Positions 1 to 9,125 of a stretch of 64,000 nucleotides of DNA are shown piece after piece. The translations under genes and the position numbers were made by a program. Source of the DNA: an uncultured Clostridia bacterium (GTDB taxonomy: Bacteria; Bacillota; Clostridia; Christensenellales; CAAEEZ01); assembly GCA_934365195.1 (NCBI GenBank), contig CAKRNA010000005.1, forward strand, positions 1 through 64,000, written 5' to 3'. The notes beneath the pieces were generated by a model that made no database searches, was not told where the DNA came from, and worked only from the letters and a program-made list of their open reading frames with translations. How positions within the stretch are numbered: position 1 is the first letter of the stretch; the number at the start of each line of letters is the position of its first letter.

Positions 1-1685
1 GGCCTATTAGGATCTTTCAGCCCCGCCCTTGCCCTCTTTATCGCTTTTGCCACGCTAGACGTTGCCTCGGCTTGACCTATTACCCTGCTTTTTAGGATAT
101 TATCAAGGTCTAGTAATCTTCTAGATTCGTCCTCGGTAAGTTTCGTAACCGGGATATTCGTCCACTTAGACACCACTTCTGCAACGTCGTCACCCACGAT
201 TTCAGGTCTTTCCATAGTGCGCTTGTTTTTCCACTCCTCCATAGCGTCCTGACGCATTTGGAAAAGTCCTTCACGCTCTTTTTTTATCTTTAAAGCCTCG
301 TCGTAATTTTCGTTATGCTTCGCCTCGTCCAGTTCGATTTGAAGTAGTTTTAAATTATCCTCTATCTTTTTTAAGCCGCTAGGAGTAGCAAGCACCGATA
401 TCCTCTTTTTGCTTGCTGCCTCGTCAATAAGGTCAATCGCCTTATCGGGCATAAACCTATCGGTAATGTACCTATCTGCCATTTCGCAAGCGGTTTTGAT
501 AGCGTCGTCGGTAATGATCACCTTGTGGTGCGCCTCGTACTTATCCCTTAAACCTTGCAAAATACGAATGGTATTTTCAACGTTAGGCGGCTCGACGGTA
601 ACGGGCTGAAACCTTCTTTCAAGCGCAGGATCTTTCTCGATATACTTCCGGTATTCGTCAAAAGTGGTAGCGCCTATCGTTTGAATTTCGCCCCTTGCAA
701 GCATAGGTTTTAGTATATTTCCCGCATCAAGCGAGCCTTCGCTGGCGCCGGCATTCACTATGGTGTGTATCTCGTCAATAAACAAAATTATATTTCCGCT
801 ACTACGCACGGCACTAAGCACGGTTTTGAATTTTTCCTCAAATTCGCCACGGTACTTTGTGCCTGCCACGATACTAGCCATATCCAAACTGAACACACGC
901 TTGCCTTTAAGTAGTTCAGGCACGTCGCCCGACACGATTTTTTCGGCAAGACCGTCTGCTATTGCGGACTTACCAACACCCGGTTCACCAACTAGCACGG
1001 GGTTATTTTTTGTTCTGCGGCAAAGCACTTGGATTATCCTTTCTATTTCGTCATCTCTGCCTATCACGGGGTCAAGCATACCTCTAAGCGCTTTTTTGGT
1101 TAGGTCAACGCCCATTTTTTCCAGTTCTTGAAGTTCTCCGTCATCATAATAACTAGGGCTTTTAATATTTCTATCGTACGACAGGGCGTAATCTTCTTCC
1201 TCTTCCTGCTGAGCCGCTCTCTTAATATTAGTTCTATCCTCTTCGTCCATTTGGTAGGAAGAATTAGAGCGAATATCGAACAAAAAGTCCCTTTTAATTG
1301 CGTTCACGTCCACGTCGTAAGCCTCTAAAATACGGTAAGCAACACACTCGTTATCGTCGATAATAGCAAGTAACAAATGCTCCGTGCCCACGTACTCTTG
1401 TTTAAGTTCGTTAGCAATTAACGAGGCAACTAATTTCACGTTTTTTGCTCTCGGGGTATAGTACGATTTACCGATATTAAAGGTAACGCCGCCCTTTGGA
1501 TTTATGTAATTTTGCACTATTTCCTTGCTAATTCCGTGAGATTTAAGCACCTTACAAGCAACTGAATCGTTAGTGCAAAGCAGCCCGAACAAAATATGTT
1601 CAGTTCCCACTTGATTAGAGGTGGTAATTGCCACTTTTTCAGCAATTTCCAACGCAACTTTCACGGTTTTAGTATAATTATTCAT
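1..1685 (-). CDS. clpC: ATP-dependent Clp protease ATP-binding subunit ClpC (3' end outside window)
   Basis: Hsp100 AAA+ unfoldase that feeds substrates to ClpP. About 561 residues are visible, from an ATG at 1685 preceded by GGGAGG. Two Clp N-domain repeats occupy roughly residues 1-140, followed by an acidic linker. The first AAA+ domain has Walker A GEPGVGKSA near 233-241, Walker B ILFIDEIHT near 297, and a coiled-coil middle region near 400-490. The reading frame runs off the left edge as the second ATPase domain begins, at RVIGQAEA. No ctsR, mcsA or mcsB gene precedes it, unlike the Bacillus ctsR operon, so it seems to be transcribed alone. The family call is secure; ClpC rather than another Clp class I member follows from the N-repeats and the short middle domain. 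Confidence 0.95.
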   Translation of the reverse strand, partial: MNNYTKTVKVALEIAEKVAITTSNQVGTEHILFGLLCTNDSVACKVLKSHGISKEIVQNYINPKGGVTFNIGKSYYTPRAKNVKLVASLIANELKQEYVGTEHLLLAIIDDNECVAYRILEAYDVDVNAIKRDFLFDIRSNSSYQMDEEDRTNIKRAAQQEEEEDYALSYDRNIKSPSYYDDGELQELEKMGVDLTKKALRGMLDPVIGRDDEIERIIQVLCRRTKNNPVLVGEPGVGKSAIADGLAEKIVSGDVPELLKGKRVFSLDMASIVAGTKYRGEFEEKFKTVLSAVRSSGNIILFIDEIHTIVNAGASEGSLDAGNILKPMLARGEIQTIGATTFDEYRKYIEKDPALERRFQPVTVEPPNVENTIRILQGLRDKYEAHHKVIITDDAIKTACEMADRYITDRFMPDKAIDLIDEAASKKRISVLATPSGLKKIEDNLKLLQIELDEAKHNENYDEALKIKKEREGLFQMRQDAMEEWKNKRTMERPEIVGDDVAEVVSKWTNIPVTKLTEDESRRLLDLDNILKSRVIGQAEATSSVAKAIKRARAGLKDPNR

Positions 1686-2074
1686 ATATCCTCCCGATGT
1701 TTGTCACAAAAAATTCTACGTCTATAATATTCTATCATACTTTTTACTATTAAAAAACGCTAAATAAAGGCTTTTTTGATTTTTTTTTGACGTTTAGCAA
1801 AATAATCAACCTTGAAATCCACGTTTACCCGATTTTTCGCCTAATTTACAGCAAATTTATGGGTTTTAGCAAAAATGGTTTTCAATTTTACCCACGCTAT
1901 TAAATTTTAAAACGCAATTTAACAAAAAATCCTACCAACCAAATACTAACCAACCGATAAACCATCTCTTGCCTAACCTTAGCAAAACCTTATAACGAAA
2001 AAAGCACCTTTTCGGGTGCTTTTACTTATAATCTACTTTAAAATCGGCGTGTGGTAAGCCAAATTTCAAATTTT
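1686..2074. other. Intergenic region upstream of clpC
   Basis: AT-rich, with no gene seen. On the minus strand the sequence around 1715-1740 contains overlapping TATGAT, TAGAAT and TATAAT elements that could be the clpC -10 box. A CGTCAAA heptad near 1785-1791 followed by an A-tract and TCAAA loosely resembles a CtsR heptad repeat, but the second half is out of register. The galU terminator lies at the right end. Confidence 0.4.
2000..2023 (-). terminator. Rho-independent terminator of galU
   Basis: A nine-bp stem (AAAAGCACC paired with GGTGCTTTT) closes a short loop. Read on the minus strand it is followed by more T residues, about 50 nt after the galU stop codon. Confidence 0.85.
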
Positions 2075-2944
2075 CTATATTTCTTCCTTTAAGTAACGAT
2101 AAAACTCGTCCTTTAATTCGTCGTTTCTAAGTGCGTATTCCACTTGCGCTTTTAAAAAGCCAAGTTTGTCGCCAAGGTCGTAACGTCTGCCCTCATACTG
2201 AAGTGCGTACAAGCAGGATTCTTTTGCCATAAGGTCAAGCGCATCAGAGAAGTATACCTCGCCGTTCTCGTGTGGCTCTAACCTATCTATGTAAGAGTAA
2301 ATTGCCGGTGACATTACGTATCTACCGATATTAACCATAGGTTTTTCGATGTATCTTGTTGGTTTTTCCTCGATAAAGTTTACTTTGTGCAAGTTGTCCT
2401 TTACCACGTCGCAATTTACAACGCCGTACTTTTTAGCGTCCTCACTCCTAACGTTTTCAACGGCAATTACGGTGTTCCCGGTTGCGTAGTATGAAGCAAG
2501 TAGTTGCTCTGAACAATTTGCCTTTTCGCCCGTGTAAATAAGGTCGTCACCAAAAAACAACACGAACGGCTCGCCGTTGGTAAAACTTTCGGCAAGTTTA
2601 ACGGCAGCGCCCGGACCTCTCATTTCCTTTTGAACGTGGTAGTAAATATTCACGTCTTCCGGCAAAATGCTCCTTACGATATCAAGGTCCTTAGTTTTGC
2701 CGTTTTTCTCAAGGGTGTGTTCTAGTTCAAACGCCCTATCGAAGTGGTCGGTTATCATTTTTTTGTTTCTTGAAATTACAATAAGTATATCCTTTATTCC
2801 TGCCCTAACAGCCTCATCTACAAGGTATTGCATTGCCGGTACGTCCACTATAGGAAACATCTCCTTAGGAACGGACTTGGTTACCGGCAAAAATCTAGTG
2901 CCGAAACCCGCTGCTAGTATAACTGCTTTTTTAACTTTATTCAT
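2075..2944 (-). CDS. galU: UTP-glucose-1-phosphate uridylyltransferase GalU
   Basis: Makes UDP-glucose from UTP and glucose-1-phosphate in the cytoplasm for cell-envelope polysaccharide and glycolipid synthesis. The nucleotide-binding signature GFGTRFLPVTKSVPKEM lies at the N-terminus, followed by the expected FFGDDLIY and FIEEKPT motifs. About 289 residues is full length for the bacterial family. A GTG at 2950 is in frame, but the ATG at 2944 has AGG spaced five bases upstream and is preferred. It is monocistronic with its own terminator and divergent from dinB. No gal or cell-wall neighbours are visible to narrow the pathway. Confidence 0.95.
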   Translation of the reverse strand: MNKVKKAVILAAGFGTRFLPVTKSVPKEMFPIVDVPAMQYLVDEAVRAGIKDILIVISRNKKMITDHFDRAFELEHTLEKNGKTKDLDIVRSILPEDVNIYYHVQKEMRGPGAAVKLAESFTNGEPFVLFFGDDLIYTGEKANCSEQLLASYYATGNTVIAVENVRSEDAKKYGVVNCDVVKDNLHKVNFIEEKPTRYIEKPMVNIGRYVMSPAIYSYIDRLEPHENGEVYFSDALDLMAKESCLYALQYEGRRYDLGDKLGFLKAQVEYALRNDELKDEFYRYLKEEI

Positions 2945-2950
2945 TTTCAC

Positions 2951-3413
2951 CTACTCATTTTTAAATGCTATATATATGCGAATTTAATCGGTTGCTTTTT
3001 AAAGATTTTTTAGTTATTTTTTTTATTATAACACACTTTTCAAAATCTTTTCTCAACAAAACGAGATATTTGTATATTATTTACATTTTTTAAGATTTTT
3101 TGTGCTTTTATATTTAAAAAAATATGCGTAATTAACAAAAGATATTATTTTAAGTATCGTATTAGCATTTTAAACTATCGTTTTTGTAATTTTGTACTTA
3201 TTTCACTTTTTTTAATTAAAACCGAATTTTTGCCGATTATTCGTAATTTTACTTAGTTTTAATATTATATTTTAATTATTCTTTAGTTTTTCACTAAAAT
3301 ACTACCCCGAAAACATAATTAAAACCTTGGCGCAATAATTATATTATTAAATTGCGTCGTTTATGACTCGTTTAGGTTTTTATTTTTTTAACATAATATG
3401 GTATAATAAAAAT
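2951..3413. other. AT-rich divergent intergenic region between galU and dinB
   Basis: More than 400 bases of very AT-rich DNA with no supported gene. The right end holds the dinB promoter. I saw no LexA-type operator near dinB and no hairpin with a T-tract. Confidence 0.5.
3399..3407 (+). promoter_or_regulatory. Extended -10 promoter immediately before dinB
   Basis: TGGTATAAT (extended -10) ends six bases before the dinB ATG at 3414 and no Shine-Dalgarno sequence is present. Transcription would start at or next to the start codon, giving a leaderless mRNA. The -35 region is weak, as is usual for extended -10 promoters. Confidence 0.65.
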
Positions 3414-4643
3414 ATGGACAAAGTGATTTTGCATTGCGATTTGAATAATTTTTACGCATCGGTAGAGATTGCCACAAACAAAGAACTTGGCGGAAAACCG
3501 ATAATTGTTTGCGGCGATCCTGAAAATAGGCACGGCATAGTGCTAGCCAAAAACCAACTAGCGAAAAATTGCGGTATCAAAACAGGCGATACCGTGTATG
3601 AGGCAAAGGAAAAATGCCCGTCGGTAGTGCCCGTTCCACCCCACTTTGAAAAGTACGTTTATTATAGCCGCAAGGTGTTTGAAATATATAATAATTACAC
3701 CGACAAAATAGAATATTTTGGAATTGACGAATGCTGGCTGGACGTGACGGGAAGTATAAAATTATTTGGTAGCGGCAAGGAAATTGCGGATAGGCTTAGG
3801 CAGGAAGTTAAGGATAAATACAACCTTACTATCTCGGTCGGAGTATCCTTTACAAAGCCCTTTGCAAAACTTGGTAGCGACCTAAAAAAGCCCGATGCAA
3901 CCACCGTTATTGATAGGTCAAACTTTAAAGAAGTTGCGTGGAATTTGCCGTGTGGCGACTTGATTATGGTGGGAAGGCGCACCGAGAAAAAACTAAACGA
4001 AATGGGCATAATTACTATCGGCGACCTTGCAAGAGCAAACCGTGATATTATGCGTGAAAAATTTGGAATTGTCGGCGTGAACCTTGTAAATACAGCCCTT
4101 GGCATCGATAACGAACAAGTAAGATACGCAGGCGAATCCGTGCCTCCGAAAAGCGTTAGTAACGGCACTACTACTAAAAGCGATATGACGAACAAAGAGG
4201 ACGCAATTAGGGTTATTTACGCCCTTAGCGACCTTGTTGCATACAGGCTTAGAAAACTGAATATGAACTGCTCCGGCGTGGGCTTATTTTACAAATACAA
4301 CGATTTTACGGGCGAGCAAAAGAATTGCAAACTGCCATTTACCACCGATAGCGCAACTGAAATAGGCAAAATCGCTAGTAGCATTTTGGTCAATTCGGTA
4401 AATTTTAACTACAAACCGCTTAGGGCAATCACAGTAAGTTGCTACGGATTAAAGCAAAACGACGAGGGAAGTCAAGTCACATTTGACACTCCTCGTCTTG
4501 AAAAAAACAAAAAAATCGACGAAACGCTGGATAAAATCAAGTCTAAATACGGCTACGACAGTATAGTTCGTGGGGTTCTGGTAGGCAACGACTTAAACAA
4601 GAGCCTCCACGCCGACGACGACTTCAAGCCTTTCCAACGTTAA
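3414..4643 (+). CDS. dinB: DNA polymerase IV (Y-family translesion polymerase)
   Basis: Error-prone polymerase that extends DNA past lesions. The catalytic palm motifs are clear: the N-terminal HCDLNNFYASVEIA with its metal-binding Asp, and the second acidic motif YFGIDECWLDVTG near residue 100. The thumb, helix-hairpin-helix and little-finger regions follow. The 409-residue length fits Pol IV/UmuC-like polymerases. The frame could extend upstream to 3363, but the family's conserved N-terminus begins at the ATG at 3414. That ATG lies directly after a TATAAT box without a ribosome site, so leaderless translation is likely. No clamp-binding C-terminal motif was confidently identified. Confidence 0.93.
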   Translation: MDKVILHCDLNNFYASVEIATNKELGGKPIIVCGDPENRHGIVLAKNQLAKNCGIKTGDTVYEAKEKCPSVVPVPPHFEKYVYYSRKVFEIYNNYTDKIEYFGIDECWLDVTGSIKLFGSGKEIADRLRQEVKDKYNLTISVGVSFTKPFAKLGSDLKKPDATTVIDRSNFKEVAWNLPCGDLIMVGRRTEKKLNEMGIITIGDLARANRDIMREKFGIVGVNLVNTALGIDNEQVRYAGESVPPKSVSNGTTTKSDMTNKEDAIRVIYALSDLVAYRLRKLNMNCSGVGLFYKYNDFTGEQKNCKLPFTTDSATEIGKIASSILVNSVNFNYKPLRAITVSCYGLKQNDEGSQVTFDTPRLEKNKKIDETLDKIKSKYGYDSIVRGVLVGNDLNKSLHADDDFKPFQR

Positions 4644-4648
4644 ATAAA

Positions 4649-4668
4649 AAAGCGACGTTTGTCGCTTT
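4649..4668 (+). terminator. Terminator after dinB
   Basis: An eight-bp stem AAAGCGAC/GTCGCTTT with a four-base loop is followed by a T-rich tract, six bases after the dinB stop codon. The remaining 270 bases to the next gene hold nothing recognisable. Confidence 0.85.
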
Positions 4669-4939
4669 ATTTTATTATATTATTTGTAAATATTTGGCGC
4701 TTTTATCTTACAATTCTCATATATTTTTCGCTTTTTTAACTTTAACTTGCTAAAAGCATACTTTCGTTCTCAAAAAAAACTTAACTTTGTATATTTTTAA
4801 TAAAGTTTTGCCATCGCAAACCACGAATTTAGCAAAGTTTTACACTTGTTTAAAATCAATTTGCGTGCGCTCTTAAAACGTAATTATGCTTTAAAACCAT
4901 TCGATTTCGGTAGTTTTATTGTTTAAATCGCCTACTACC

Positions 4940-5470
4940 CTATTCGTCAAAATCGTTAATGGTAAGAAAGATTTTCATAGGCATTTTTTTAATTAAAAGT
5001 AGCGTAATAAAGCCGGTAAGCATGCCACACGCCGAGCCTATTACAATTAGATACGGAAGGTACACAAACACGGCTGCCGTGCCCATTACAAGCGACGCAA
5101 TCACCACTTGTACGGCGTTGTGAACAATCGCCTGCACCGACGATATCATAATAAGGCTGTTCTTATTCGCCTTGATTAAAAGTATGCCTATAACAAGGCT
5201 AATCAGCCCTGACGGAATACTAAACGCCATAGCAAAAAAGTTACCCGTAAACAGCGACACCAAAAAGCATTTTGTAACTAGCACCACCGTAGCAGGCATC
5301 GTGCCAAACGCAATATAGGTAAACAGCACCACCACGTTACTAAGCCCAAGCCTAATCATAGGCAGCATAGGGATAATCGGCGGAATAATATTTTCCACGA
5401 TGCCCAGTATCAGCGCCACGGCAAGCATAAGGGCAATATAAGTCAATCTTTTCACCTTTTTACTTCTCAT
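4940..5470 (-). CDS. Gx transporter family / heptaprenyl-diphosphate-synthase-component-I-like membrane protein
   Basis: A 176-residue integral membrane protein with about five hydrophobic segments and the family's N-terminal pattern (basic start, then a helix ending in glycines and prolines, IIPPIIPMLPMIRLGLSN). The family is often annotated as heptaprenyl diphosphate synthase component I, but it looks like a small membrane transporter or substrate-binding S-component; the true substrate is not known to me. Its start overlaps the stop of the NusG-II gene (ATGA), so the two are translationally coupled. Its company with ApbE and a NusG-II protein suggests a role in membrane redox or flavin chemistry. 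Confidence 0.8.
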   Translation of the reverse strand: MRSKKVKRLTYIALMLAVALILGIVENIIPPIIPMLPMIRLGLSNVVVLFTYIAFGTMPATVVLVTKCFLVSLFTGNFFAMAFSIPSGLISLVIGILLIKANKNSLIMISSVQAIVHNAVQVVIASLVMGTAAVFVYLPYLIVIGSACGMLTGFITLLLIKKMPMKIFLTINDFDE

Positions 5471-5877
5471 ATCACCGTGTCCACCTTTGCATTTTTGCCT
5501 ACAATTTCCACCACTAATCTGTGCGGTAAGCAGGCTATAACCTCTCCCGTTTTGGATATTTTACCCATATCCACGCAATCGTGATTTTTACAAGTTGCGG
5601 ATTTAACGTAAACCGTACCGTTTTTAATTACTATTACGTTTGCGTTTTCCTCGCCATCGTATGACAAAGCAATTTCCCTGTCTTCGTGCAGGCTATAAGT
5701 ATATTTCACCTTGCCGTCCACCCTTATCACCACCCTGTCGCCTTGCGGATTGCAAAGCATAACAATCACGCCGATAAGTGCAGCCAGAACGACCAGTAAA
5801 ACCACTACGTCTGCCTTTTTAAAATACCCCGCCTCTTTCAAGTTGGTTACGTTTGTTTCGTTGTCGTACTTTTTCAT
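5467..5877 (-). CDS. NusG domain II-containing membrane-anchored protein
   Basis: A 136-residue protein with one N-terminal transmembrane segment (about residues 24-43) and an extracytoplasmic NusG-domain-II-like beta fold. It has the typical pattern of paired cysteines CKNHDC and a later CLPHRLVVEI. Such proteins commonly sit beside ApbE and FMN-binding or Rnf-type electron-transfer genes in Bacillota; their biochemical role is not established. It overlaps apbE upstream by one base and the Gx-transporter gene downstream by four, marking a single transcription unit. Confidence 0.85.
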   Translation of the reverse strand: MKKYDNETNVTNLKEAGYFKKADVVVLLVVLAALIGVIVMLCNPQGDRVVIRVDGKVKYTYSLHEDREIALSYDGEENANVIVIKNGTVYVKSATCKNHDCVDMGKISKTGEVIACLPHRLVVEIVGKNAKVDTVI

Positions 5878-7031
5878 TATAGTTTAGTAAAATTCTTTAC
5901 TTCCTCGTTAAAAGCAAAGGAGGTTTCGCCCAAAACCTTGTATTCTCTTGCGTTGTTTATCAGTATCACTCCGCTAATTTCGTCAGCGTAGTTTTTATTT
6001 ACAAATTCTTCGGCGCTTTCTATGGTTTTAAATAGCACCAACGAGGTTGCAACGGCATCTGAAACCGCTCCGTTTTTGCCTATCACAATAGCCATAACGA
6101 TGCTTTTTCCGGTGATTTCACAAGGTGCACCCGTTGAGGTGTCGATAATGTGGTGATACAATTTGTCACCGATTTTGTAGTTTCTTTCGTACACACCGGA
6201 GCACGAAATACTTTGGTTATTCACACTTGCAACGCCTATAATTCCGCTTTCGTCCTTGTTGTACTTAAATGGATTTTCCAGCCCTACTTTCCAGTCCTTG
6301 TTGTAGGTGTACACGTTGCCGCCAAGGTTTACCAGCCCGTTATCAGCCACCGAATTTTTGAACACGTCGTAGCACTTTTCCACGGCGTAACCCTTAGCAA
6401 TTCCGCCAAGGTCGATTTTAGCGCTTTCGCCACCTACAAAGCAATCCTCCGTCTTGTAAACGGTGTTCGATACGGTGTTTACAACAAAAGTAGCGCCCGT
6501 TACGTCCTCCTCGTATCTTTCTACAAACCTTATCTTTTCAAACTTTTTGCTAAGCGCTATGCCTTTATCGATCAGCGCTTGCTCCGGCACGGTATGTTCT
6601 GCGTTTTTGTTAAATTTATTTGCCGAAAAGCCCCAAATATCCACCAAAGTGTAGGACGCAGGGTTAAATTTACCTTCCGTTTTTACGTAAACGTCATAGG
6701 CAATTTTAAGTAGTTCGATAGTTGTCGGGCTCACGGTTACGGCGTTTTTCTTGCCAAAACTTGCGTTATTTATCTTTGAAATATCGCTAGTTTCCTTGGT
6801 CGGATTAGTCAGTTTATCCACCTCGCTAACGGCAGCGTAAATTTTGTCGCCGATAGGCCCTTGATTTACAATATTTGCCTTGATAATGGTTTGAAGACTT
6901 ATGCCGCCCATAAAATCGTAGTCAACGTACGTTTTTGCTGTTGGCACGCCAAGGTAAAGCCCTAACGCAACCGCCAAAACCACCACAATAGCAACTAAAA
7001 ATATTATCGTTTTTTTCTTAGATTTATCCAT
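5877..7031 (-). CDS. apbE: FAD:protein FMN transferase, ApbE family, membrane-anchored
   Basis: ApbE enzymes transfer FMN from FAD to a Thr/Ser of exported redox proteins. The 384-residue protein has an N-terminal membrane anchor (about 9-27) and ApbE core motifs: an SKINN-like segment, VDIWGFS, DLGGIAKGYAV, NLGGNVY and the late DAVATSLVL. It heads the operon apbE-NusGII-Gx. No protein with a recognisable FMN-binding (flavinylation) domain is in this window, so the substrate must lie elsewhere. A TATAAT box ends eight bases before the ATG and no ribosome site is visible, again suggesting a leaderless transcript. Confidence 0.92.
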   Translation of the reverse strand: MDKSKKKTIIFLVAIVVVLAVALGLYLGVPTAKTYVDYDFMGGISLQTIIKANIVNQGPIGDKIYAAVSEVDKLTNPTKETSDISKINNASFGKKNAVTVSPTTIELLKIAYDVYVKTEGKFNPASYTLVDIWGFSANKFNKNAEHTVPEQALIDKGIALSKKFEKIRFVERYEEDVTGATFVVNTVSNTVYKTEDCFVGGESAKIDLGGIAKGYAVEKCYDVFKNSVADNGLVNLGGNVYTYNKDWKVGLENPFKYNKDESGIIGVASVNNQSISCSGVYERNYKIGDKLYHHIIDTSTGAPCEITGKSIVMAIVIGKNGAVSDAVATSLVLFKTIESAEEFVNKNYADEISGVILINNAREYKVLGETSFAFNEEVKNFTKL

Positions 7032-7038
7032 AACTTTG

Positions 7039-7067
7039 ATTATATATTATATTGATATAATAATCAA
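7039..7067 (-). promoter_or_regulatory. Promoter of the apbE operon
   Basis: TTGATT (7062-7067) and TATAAT (7039-7044) on the minus strand are separated by 17 bases. The -10 box ends seven bases before the apbE start codon, so the transcript would begin essentially at the ATG. Confidence 0.7.
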
Positions 7068-7254
7068 CATATTTTAGCAAGCGAAAATTATTGTCCTTTC
7101 GTGCTCGCTTTATTTAGTGCTAAATTACAGTTTAGCAGCAACTTTCCTGCAATTTTATTTGATTATTCGCTTTAATTTGTAAATTTTGCCATTTTCAATA
7201 TGTTTAGGTATCTATTTTCACATGGCTTAATTGTTTTTAATAAAACTTAAACGA

Positions 7255-7941
7255 CTACCGTTTTAGGCATTGTAGTTTTGCCTTATTTTCAGGGCTTATC
7301 CTAAAACTTTCACGTGCTTTTTGAATGGCTTTATTGTGTGTAAATTTGTCCAAATTGCCACTTTTTAGCAAGTTGTAGCCCTTGTCAAAATCCTTAATAA
7401 GTATTTCGCAAACGCCCCAAGCAATCGCCATATTTACGTAGTACTTGTCGCTTTTTACTAGGGCAAATATCCTAATCACTTCGCTTATATGCTCGCTATC
7501 CAAAAAATATCTAAAAAGCACCACTATGCAGGCACGCAGCACGTACTCATCACAAGAGCCGAGTTTCGAGGTAAAATAGTCAAAAACTGCCTCTTTGTTT
7601 TGCGATTTTTCAAAGTCCTTAAACCCCATAAGCACAAGGTCGTTAATCGCCCAGTTATCATTCACGCTTAGCCACTTATCCAAAAGGACGAATTTTTCAT
7701 TTATAGGAATTTTGGCATAGTTAATCACCAGCCCAAACACTATCCTCTCCTCGTGGTAGCCAAGAAGCACGCTGCTTAGGTACTCGTCAGGGACTTTTGC
7801 CACTTCTTTTGCCAGCCTCTTTAAGTGCGGCGACCTTACGCCAAGTATATTTTCCGTGTTTGGAATCAGTTTTTTTGAAAAATTTTTATAATTTTCCTCA
7901 CTAAGACTAACCAGCCTTTCTCTTACTTCTTTTCCTGTCAT
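7255..7941 (-). CDS. AlkD-like DNA alkylation repair protein (HEAT-repeat glycosylase family)
   Basis: A 228-residue all-helical protein of the DNA alkylation repair family, which excises alkylated bases through a HEAT-like solenoid. Family-typical stretches include LGVRSPHLKRLAKEV, a WLSVNDNWAINDL segment, the central cation-binding/active-site region and a terminal KAIQKARESFRI. The frame extends further upstream, but the ATG at 7941 has GAGGG in front and a good promoter above it, so the start is placed there. It is the last chromosomal gene before the accessory island. Confidence 0.88.
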   Translation of the reverse strand: MTGKEVRERLVSLSEENYKNFSKKLIPNTENILGVRSPHLKRLAKEVAKVPDEYLSSVLLGYHEERIVFGLVINYAKIPINEKFVLLDKWLSVNDNWAINDLVLMGFKDFEKSQNKEAVFDYFTSKLGSCDEYVLRACIVVLFRYFLDSEHISEVIRIFALVKSDKYYVNMAIAWGVCEILIKDFDKGYNLLKSGNLDKFTHNKAIQKARESFRISPENKAKLQCLKR

Positions 7942-7956
7942 ATTTCCCTCTAATTT

Positions 7957-7985
7957 ATTATCATTACGAAAACAAGTTTTGTCAA
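7957..7985 (-). promoter_or_regulatory. Promoter of the AlkD-like gene
   Basis: TTGACA (7980-7985) and GATAAT (7957-7962) on the minus strand with 17-base spacing, just upstream of the ribosome site GAGGG. Confidence 0.75.
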
Positions 7986-8049
7986 TGCTTTGCCAAAATT
8001 TAAGGCAAAATAGCGTAAAAAACATAAAAGCGCCAAAAAAAACCGTAAT

Positions 8050-8170
8050 AAAAAAATAACCTTGACCACAAACGTGCAAGGTTACCGTGAAATTATCATA
8101 TTTAGCCGTATTTTTGAAATCGGGCTAAATACTAGCGATACAGAGATTTGTTTCGCCCTAGATGGTGCCG
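8050..8170 (+). repeat. Left copy of the 121-bp direct repeat bounding the island (att site)
   Basis: Positions 8050-8170 match 42863-42983 with a single substitution (A at 8095, G at 42908). The repeat ends in TGGTGCCG, the complement of the last eight bases of the tRNA-Leu gene including CCA. It contains two inverted repeats, AACCTTG...CAAGGTT and TTTAGCC...GGCTAAA. The right copy forms the 3' end of the active recombinase gene, so this copy encodes an orphan fragment of the same C-terminus. Confidence 0.92.
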
Positions 8171-9125
8171 TGTGGCATAATTTGTACGAACCTATGTTAG
8201 AAGAAACAGCGGTTTTATCCGCCGTTTCTATCTCTTTTTCTGTTTTTATGACGTGTTCTTTCGTTAATTTTAGGTGTTCGGGGCTATCCGTAAAGTTGTA
8301 AGCAATCACAATCTCATCGTCATATAATATCACTTCCCGAACGAAGGCGTTTACTATTAGTTTTCGCACTTTTATATCGTCTGTGTTATCAAACACGAAT
8401 TTACTTAAATACATCTCTATATCGTCCGCAGTTAAGTATGTGTAACTGCGGGCTTTTTCTTTAAGGATTTCCACGTCGTATTGCGATATTAGATTTTCAA
8501 GTTCGGTCAGACGGCTTTTCGTCGTTTCGGTAATTATGCCTTGCTCGATTGCCTTTACGATATTATTCTGCGCTTTTACCGCCTCGGCGCGTTTCTTTTC
8601 AATAAGTTTCAAAGCCGTGTTGTCTGCGGTTTCTTTTTTATGTACGCTGTATATGCTTTGCGCAATCTTCTTGATATTGTTCACGCTCGATAGCATTTGC
8701 GTCGTTGCGTTTATAACCGTATCTTCGATAAACTGTTTTTGCACTCTGCCCATATTACACTTTGCACGCTTGCGACGTTTGGAAAGGCAAATATAGTAGT
8801 AATGAATTGCACCTGTATGAGAAGTTCCGCTTTCACCGCCCATTCTATGCTTACAATCTCCGCATATAAGTTTGCCCGAAAGGATATAATCAAATATTTC
8901 TTTTTTACGGCTCGGCGCAAGTTTGTTTTCTTCGTTTATTGCGTTTACCTTGTTCCAAAGTTCGTCCGATATAATTCTCGGAAAGATATTATCGTATAAT
9001 TCTCCTTGATGTTCCACAACGCCCGTATATCTTTTGTTGTGCAGAATGAAATACAAATACTTTTGGTCTACAAGTTTTCCGTTTTTTCTGCGACAACCGC
9101 ATTCCTTGAATTTATCCGTCTGTTT
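8082..9125 (-). pseudogene. Large serine recombinase, C-terminal remnant
   Basis: Contains the recombinase domain (LYFILHNKRYTGVVEHQG), the zinc ribbon pattern CGDCKHRMG...YICLSKRRKRAKCNMG and the long coiled-coil of large serine recombinases. The N-terminal catalytic resolvase domain is missing. Homology can be followed back to about 9117 without a credible start and stops where the RNase III gene ends. The last 35 or so codons run backwards through the att repeat and are not native. This is the dead integrase of element A, facing opposite to the intact recombinase of element B. Confidence 0.85.

Noticed and set aside
1770..1800. CtsR-type operator upstream of clpC
   Set aside because: One heptad (CGTCAAA) is close, but the second is one base out of register and lies in an A-rich run; too weak to list as a site.
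8062..8301. 79-residue rightward frame starting like the recombinase C-terminus
   Set aside because: The first 37 codons are the duplicated att repeat and the rest reads backwards through the truncated recombinase; a fragment, not a gene.
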